In this document: positions 59,791 to 64,000 of the stretch, piece after piece | Numbering within the stretch: the stretch's first letter is position 1 | How the letters are laid out: every line of letters begins with the position of its first letter | Assembly (NCBI RefSeq): GCF_009905725.1 | Contig: NZ_JAAAKV010000013.1 | Location: 1 to 64,000, forward strand | Direction of reading: 5' to 3' | DNA from: Emticicia sp. CRIBPO | GTDB lineage: Bacteria > Bacteroidota > Bacteroidia > Cytophagales > Spirosomataceae | Length of the DNA stretch: 64,000 bases | Position numbers and translations under genes: made by a program | The notes under the pieces: generated by a model | What the model saw: the letters and a program-made list of their open reading frames with translations, nothing else | What the model was told of the DNA's origin: nothing | Database searches by the model: none

Positions 59791-61332
59791 ATGAAAATGA
59801 GGTTTTTTTTATCTGTTCTGCTATTTGCCGGTCTGACCGCCGGTGCCCAGACCAAGATTACATTTAATACAGACTTAACCGGCCCACGGATCAATAAACA
59901 CATTTACGGGCATTTTGCGGAACACCTCGGGAAATGTATTTATGGGGGCATATATGTAGGAGAAAATAATACCAAAATTCCGAATGTACAGGGAATCCGG
60001 AACGATGTGGTTCAGGCTCTTAAAGAACTGAAAGTGCCTAATTTAAGATGGCCTGGCGGATGTTTTGCCGATACCTATCAGTGGAAAGATGGTATCGGGC
60101 CTAAAGCAGACCGGCCTAAAATGGTGAATGTCTGGTGGGGCGGTGTTACTGAAGACAACAGCTTCGGGACACACGATTTCCTGGATCTCTGTGAACGCAT
60201 CGGGGCAGAGCCCTACCTGGCCGGAAATGTCGGAAGCGGCACGGTAAAGGATCTGTCAGACTGGGTATCATACGTGAACAATCCCGGTGGAAGCCCGATG
60301 TCTGAACTCAGGAAGAAAAATGGCCGCGAAAAACCATGGAACGTTAAGTTGTGGGGTGTCGGGAATGAGGCCTGGGGTTGCGGGGGAAATATGACCGCCG
60401 AATACTATGCAAATATCTATCGCCAGTATGCTACGTTCATGACTGACTGGGATAACAACGCTAAACTTTACAAAATTGCGTCCGGGGCCACTGACGGTGA
60501 TTATGGCTGGACAGAAACCCTTATGAAAAATATTCCTCATAAAATGCTTGCTGGGGTGGCATTGCATCATTACTCGGTTTTAAGCTGGGAAGATAAGGGT
60601 CCGTCGGTAGATTTTACAGAAGCCCAGTATTTTAAAAGCATGCAGGAAGCATCGCAAATGGACGAATTTATCACAGGCCACAGCACAATCATGGATAAAT
60701 ATGACCCTGAAAAAAAGGTAGCCCTGATTGTCGATGAATGGGGTGGGTGGTATAACGTTGAGCCAGGTACAAACCCCGGGTTTTTATATCAGCAAAACAC
60801 CATGAGAGATGCTGTGATTGCCGGTTTAACACTGAATATTTTCAATAACCATGCGGATCGTGTGCGTGGAGCAAACCTGGCCCAGGTGGTGAATGTGCTG
60901 CAATCGGTGATTCTTACCAATGAAGAAAAAATGCTGCTTACTCCTACCTATCATGTGATGAAAATGTACAATGTCCACCAGGATGCAGCCCTCGTACCGA
61001 TAAATATAGAGTCGCCTTTATATGAATTCCAGGGTAAGGCCTTGAAAGCAGTGTCATCGTCAGCTTCCAAAGATGAGTCAGGGGCTATAAATATTTCATT
61101 GACCAACATTGATTACAGCAAAGCTCATGAGGTGGTTATCAACCTGAGAGGTGAAAGTTTTGCCAGGGTTTCAGGGCAAATCCTGAGTGCTGCAAAGATA
61201 AGAGATCACAATACTTTCGAGAACCCTCAGAAGGTTTCAATAAAGTCATTTTCAGGAGCTGTACTGGATAAAGGAATACTGAAACTGGTGATTCCGGCTT
61301 ATTCTGTAATCACTTTGAAGGTAACGAAATAA
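59791..61332 (+). CDS. GH51 alpha-L-arabinofuranosidase, secreted
   Basis: The 513-residue protein has a signal peptide (FFLSVLLFAGLTAGAQ), a TIM barrel with 'PNLRWPGGCFADTYQW', the general acid/base in 'WGVGNEAWGCGG' and the nucleophile in 'IVDEWGGWYN', and a C-terminal beta-sandwich. These are diagnostic of GH51. It releases terminal alpha-L-arabinofuranose from arabinan or arabinoxylan oligosaccharides in a retaining reaction, probably in the periplasm. It is close to its family's usual length of about 500. It lies just before the AraR gene, with a perfect inverted repeat between them. It supplies arabinose, the likely inducer and the substrate of the araBA genes downstream. Confidence 0.96.
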   Translation: MKMRFFLSVLLFAGLTAGAQTKITFNTDLTGPRINKHIYGHFAEHLGKCIYGGIYVGENNTKIPNVQGIRNDVVQALKELKVPNLRWPGGCFADTYQWKDGIGPKADRPKMVNVWWGGVTEDNSFGTHDFLDLCERIGAEPYLAGNVGSGTVKDLSDWVSYVNNPGGSPMSELRKKNGREKPWNVKLWGVGNEAWGCGGNMTAEYYANIYRQYATFMTDWDNNAKLYKIASGATDGDYGWTETLMKNIPHKMLAGVALHHYSVLSWEDKGPSVDFTEAQYFKSMQEASQMDEFITGHSTIMDKYDPEKKVALIVDEWGGWYNVEPGTNPGFLYQQNTMRDAVIAGLTLNIFNNHADRVRGANLAQVVNVLQSVILTNEEKMLLTPTYHVMKMYNVHQDAALVPINIESPLYEFQGKALKAVSSSASKDESGAINISLTNIDYSKAHEVVINLRGESFARVSGQILSAAKIRDHNTFENPQKVSIKSFSGAVLDKGILKLVIPAYSVITLKVTK

Positions 61333-61418
61333 GTCATTATCCGGAGAGGTTGAAATACTTTCGATTTATGCTGATTTCTATGAATTGGAATCGGCTGAAT
61401 TGAAAGGTTAATATTGTG

Positions 61419-61451
61419 AAATTCGTGAAAGTCTTTGATTTTCACGAATTT
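61419..61451. promoter_or_regulatory. Perfect 12-bp inverted repeat between GH51 and the AraR gene
   Basis: AAATTCGTGAAA pairs perfectly with TTTCACGAATTT over a 9-base loop, 87 bases past the GH51 stop and 47 before the regulator start. It may be a terminator, though the trailing T run is poor, or an operator. Its sequence differs from the TGTGT-N7-ACACA motif. Confidence 0.5.
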
Positions 61452-61497
61452 AAAATTGGATATATATTTATTCAATTTTTTTGTGCATTTTTAGGCA

Positions 61498-62211
61498 ATG
61501 AATAACGTATTGATGAAAAAATATCCTCACTCGACCAGGATACTTGTTGCTTTGGATTGCATAGTTTTTGGTTTCGATGGAGAACAGCTGAAGTTGCTTC
61601 TGATAAAAAGGAATTTTGAACCTGAAATGGGCAAATGGTCATTAATGGGTGGTTTTTTAGAATCAAATGAAGACCTCGAGGTGGCAACTAACCGCATTTT
61701 ATATGACCTGACAGGGTTAAAGGATATTTACTTTGAGGAAATTAAGAGTTTTGGAAAGGTTGACAGGGACCCGGTGGAGCGGACGCTTTCCGTCTGTTTT
61801 TTTGCATTGATTAATATCCATGCCCACGATCAGGATTCAGCCCGGGCCCAGAATGCCTATTGGATTGATTTAAAGAGCCGGCCGGATCTTATTTTTGACC
61901 ACAATGAGATGGTCAATATCGCCCTGGAAAGATTACGCTACAAGGCCGCATTGCACCCAATCGGCTTCGAGTTGCTGCCGGAACAATTTACCATTCCCCA
62001 GCTGCAGAAATTATATGAAGCCATTTATGATAGCCCGCTTGACAGGCGTAACTTCAGTCGTAAAATCCTTTCTACCCACCTGTTAATTGATACCGGGGAA
62101 AAGAACCAATACGGAACGACAAAAAAGGCAATCCTGTACAAGCTGGACAAAGAAAAATATCAAAGACAGTTTAATGCTTTCCATTATTTTATCTCAGATT
62201 CAATGAGATAA
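61498..62211 (+). CDS. araR: AraR: NUDIX-type transcriptional regulator of arabinose use
   Basis: The 237-residue protein has an N-terminal NUDIX-like domain (~10-140) and a C-terminal winged helix (~155-230, 'FTIPQLQKLYEAIYDSPLDRRNFSRKI'). The Nudix box is degenerate: 'GGFLESNEDLEVATNRILYDLTG' lacks the REUxEE catalytic glutamates, so it should bind rather than cleave a ligand. This is the NrtR/AraR branch; in Bacteroides AraR represses arabinose genes until L-arabinose binds. Genes for GH51 (upstream) and AraB/AraA (downstream, 73-base gap) fit this. A TGTGT-N7-ACACA dyad between it and araB, repeated elsewhere in the locus, is the best operator candidate. It is cytoplasmic, with no signal peptide. 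Confidence 0.9.
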   Translation: MNNVLMKKYPHSTRILVALDCIVFGFDGEQLKLLLIKRNFEPEMGKWSLMGGFLESNEDLEVATNRILYDLTGLKDIYFEEIKSFGKVDRDPVERTLSVCFFALINIHAHDQDSARAQNAYWIDLKSRPDLIFDHNEMVNIALERLRYKAALHPIGFELLPEQFTIPQLQKLYEAIYDSPLDRRNFSRKILSTHLLIDTGEKNQYGTTKKAILYKLDKEKYQRQFNAFHYFISDSMR

Positions 62212-62260
62212 AATATTTTTTTTGAAAAAAGACCGGTTTTAAAAAATAATTGAATTAAAT

Positions 62261-62277
62261 TGTGTCATTTTAACACA
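62261..62277. promoter_or_regulatory. AraR-type operator candidate (araB)
   Basis: TGTGT-CATTTTA-ACACA is a perfect 5-bp inverted repeat with a 7-base spacer, ending 7 bases before the araB start. Binding there would block transcription or translation initiation of araBA. Confidence 0.7.
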
Positions 62278-62284
62278 GACATGG

Positions 62285-63922
62285 ATGAAGAGTACATTTA
62301 CGATAGGAGTTGATTTCGGGACAGATTCAGTCAGGGCATTGATAGTCAATACTCAAAGTGGTGAATGTATAGGCAGCGGGGTACATTATTACAGGCGTTG
62401 GGGACAGGGATTATTCTGTGATCCTTCGGTTTCTCAGTTCAGACAACACCCTTTGGATTATCTTGAGGGCTTGGAGGCTTCCATTAAAGAAGCATTGTCC
62501 GCATCAGATGAAGTGACCAGAAAAAATATAGTGGGGATATCTGTGGATACCACAGGCTCAACCCCTGTGGCAGTTGATGCAAACGGAACGCCATTGGCTT
62601 TGCTTGAGGGGTTTGAAGAAAATCCCAATGCTATGTTTGTGCTTTGGAAAGATCACACGTCTAATCTTGAAGCACAGGAAATCAACGATCTTGCACATCA
62701 CTGGAATATTGATTATACAAAATATGTAGGCGGTATTTATTCTTCAGAATGGTATTGGGCTAAAATCCTGCACATTTTGAGGACAGACGAAGAGGTTCGC
62801 GAAAAGGCATGGTCCTGGGTAGAGCATTGCGACTGGGTTTCGGCGGTTCTTACAGGGAATACTGATCCGCTTATCATGAAGCGGTCCAGGTGTGCTGCGG
62901 GCCATAAGGCTATGTGGCATGAAGAATTCGAAGGACTGCCCTCGGAAGAATTCCTTTCAAAACTTGATCCGCTTTTAAGTGGCCTGCGTGCCAGACTTTT
63001 CAGGGATACCTACACTTCGGACACTCCAATGGGTAAAATTTCGCAGGAATGGGCCTTGAAATTAGGCATTCCTGAAGAGGTTATTATTGGTGTAGGGGCT
63101 TTTGATTGTCATATGGGTGCGGTAGGGGCTGAAATTCAGCCCTATGATTTTGTGCGTGTCATGGGGACTTCGACCTGCGACATGCTCATCGCTCCGAATG
63201 AAGAAATCGGGCATTTGCTGATCAAAGGAATTTGCGGGCAGGTAGATGGTTCTATCGTACCTGGCATGTTGGGCATGGAGGCCGGACAATCGGCGTACGG
63301 CGATTATTATGCGTGGTTTCAGCAGATCATTACCGAACCGGTCCGCGAGCTTCTGGGAGATGCCGCTGCCGATGAATTAGCCTCAAGGCTTATCCCGCAT
63401 CTGTCTGAGAAGGCGGCACTTTTACCCTTGTCTGACAGTGACCCGGTAGCCACCGACTGGATCAATGGCCGCAGAACCCCTGATGCCAACCATGCCCTGA
63501 AAGCAGGATTTACAGGATTAAGTTTAGGGACAGATGCCGTCAGGTTTTTCAAGATGGTTGTTGAAGCCACCGCCTTTGGTTCCAGAGCTATAGTTGACAG
63601 GTTTCAGCAGGAAGGGGTACCTATCAGGCAGGTGATTGCGATCGGAGGGGTGGCAAAAAAATCACCTTTCGTGATGCAGACCCTTTGTGACGTATTGGAC
63701 ATGCCTATTAAAGTGGCAAGTTCAGATCAGGCTTGTGCGTTGGGAGCAGCAATGAACGCTTCCGTGGCGGCAGGTATTCATCCTCATATTTCCAGGGCCC
63801 AGGAGGCCATGGGCTCAGGTTTTGATGCCAGTTATCAACCCCGGGCTCAGTATGTGAAGATTTACCGGAAGCTATATGAAAAGTATCAGAAAATAGGAAA
63901 ATTTATAGAAAACAATGCTTGA
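62285..63922 (+). CDS. araB: L-ribulokinase
   Basis: The 545-residue protein is an FGGY-family kinase with the N-terminal ATPase core '[16 protein letters not shown]' (phosphate loop), '[13 protein letters not shown]' and a C-terminal half with '[22 protein letters not shown]' and '[22 protein letters not shown]', followed by '[20 protein letters not shown]'. Length and motifs fit AraB, which phosphorylates L-ribulose to L-ribulose 5-phosphate with ATP in the cytoplasm. The start at 62285 puts the phosphate loop near residue 9 as expected; an ATG four bases earlier is in another frame. It overlaps the araA start by 8 bases, so the two are translationally coupled. Confidence 0.96.
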   Translation: MKSTFTIGVDFGTDSVRALIVNTQSGECIGSGVHYYRRWGQGLFCDPSVSQFRQHPLDYLEGLEASIKEALSASDEVTRKNIVGISVDTTGSTPVAVDANGTPLALLEGFEENPNAMFVLWKDHTSNLEAQEINDLAHHWNIDYTKYVGGIYSSEWYWAKILHILRTDEEVREKAWSWVEHCDWVSAVLTGNTDPLIMKRSRCAAGHKAMWHEEFEGLPSEEFLSKLDPLLSGLRARLFRDTYTSDTPMGKISQEWALKLGIPEEVIIGVGAFDCHMGAVGAEIQPYDFVRVMGTSTCDMLIAPNEEIGHLLIKGICGQVDGSIVPGMLGMEAGQSAYGDYYAWFQQIITEPVRELLGDAAADELASRLIPHLSEKAALLPLSDSDPVATDWINGRRTPDANHALKAGFTGLSLGTDAVRFFKMVVEATAFGSRAIVDRFQQEGVPIRQVIAIGGVAKKSPFVMQTLCDVLDMPIKVASSDQACALGAAMNASVAAGIHPHISRAQEAMGSGFDASYQPRAQYVKIYRKLYEKYQKIGKFIENNA

Positions 63923-64000
63923 TTTAAAATCGTTTGAAGTTTGGTTCGTAACTGGCAGCCAACATTTATACGGGGAGGAAACTCTCCGGAAGGTTGATGA
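63915..64000 (+). CDS. araA: L-arabinose isomerase, N-terminal fragment
   Basis: The 28 codons before the window ends read [20 protein letters not shown] and continue EETLRKVD, the characteristic N-terminus of AraA ([14 protein letters not shown]-x-L). AraA interconverts L-arabinose and L-ribulose in the cytoplasm, the first step of the pathway, and provides the substrate for AraB. The ATG overlaps the end of araB (ATGCTTGA). The remainder, about 470 residues, lies outside the window. Confidence 0.93.
   Translation, partial: MLDLKSFEVWFVTGSQHLYGEETLRKVD

Overview
The window looks like a chromosomal segment of a Bacteroidota bacterium, probably of the order Cytophagales (a Dyadobacter- or Spirosoma-like genome; this is inference). 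Supporting signs are two SusC/SusD pairs, a gliding-motility/T9SS-type C-terminal domain, TAnnTTTG promoter elements, few Shine-Dalgarno sequences, and many secreted enzymes with a signal peptide or lipobox. I see no rRNA, tRNA, CRISPR array, insertion sequence or prophage.

Layout. 1-4059: the first 1353 codons of a very large secreted repeat protein on the minus strand, running off the left edge. 4551-6861: a compact plus-strand group (ComB-like phosphatase, WYL regulator, GyrI-like protein, DUF1801 protein). 7036-7845: an unrecognised protein with a four-cysteine cluster. 8363-10927: MFS exporter, Rrf2-type regulator and NAD(P)-binding reductase, with a matching inverted repeat before the last two. 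10980-16694: a secreted Ig-like protein with a gliding-motility-type C-terminus, a 7TMR-DISM hybrid histidine kinase and a secreted DinB protein. 16998-24906: a membrane-spanning DUF6377 regulator, SusC, SusD and a histidine acid phosphatase of the phytase/MINPP type, apparently an organophosphate (possibly inositol phosphate) uptake locus. 24995-28241: small envelope proteins, a Crp-type regulator and a TPR lipoprotein.

29054 to the right edge is a large arabinose-centred polysaccharide utilisation locus. It holds a LacI-type regulator, a zinc alcohol dehydrogenase, a five-gene glycoside hydrolase run (GH95, GH43, GH127, GH43, GH97), a two-domain esterase, an FG-GAP/ASPIC lipoprotein, SusC and SusD, five more esterase genes (one with two catalytic domains), a GH51 arabinofuranosidase, the NUDIX-type regulator AraR, ribulokinase AraB and the start of arabinose isomerase AraA. 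Extracellular esterases and exo-glycosidases would strip acyl groups and terminal sugars, SusCD would import oligosaccharides, and AraA/AraB would feed released L-arabinose to the pentose phosphate pathway. No clear endo-acting backbone enzyme is visible.

The most interesting signal is regulatory. The same inverted repeat, TGTGT-N7-ACACA, occurs before the dehydrogenase, twice in tandem before the arabinose-locus susC (22 bp apart), before araB, and once in a gene-less 812-base interval next to the LacI gene. A second motif, TnCAATCGATTGnA, occurs before the GH95 operon and in that same empty interval. This suggests two interlocking regulons (AraR and LacI-type) and an unexplained double-operator region that ends in a terminator-like hairpin.
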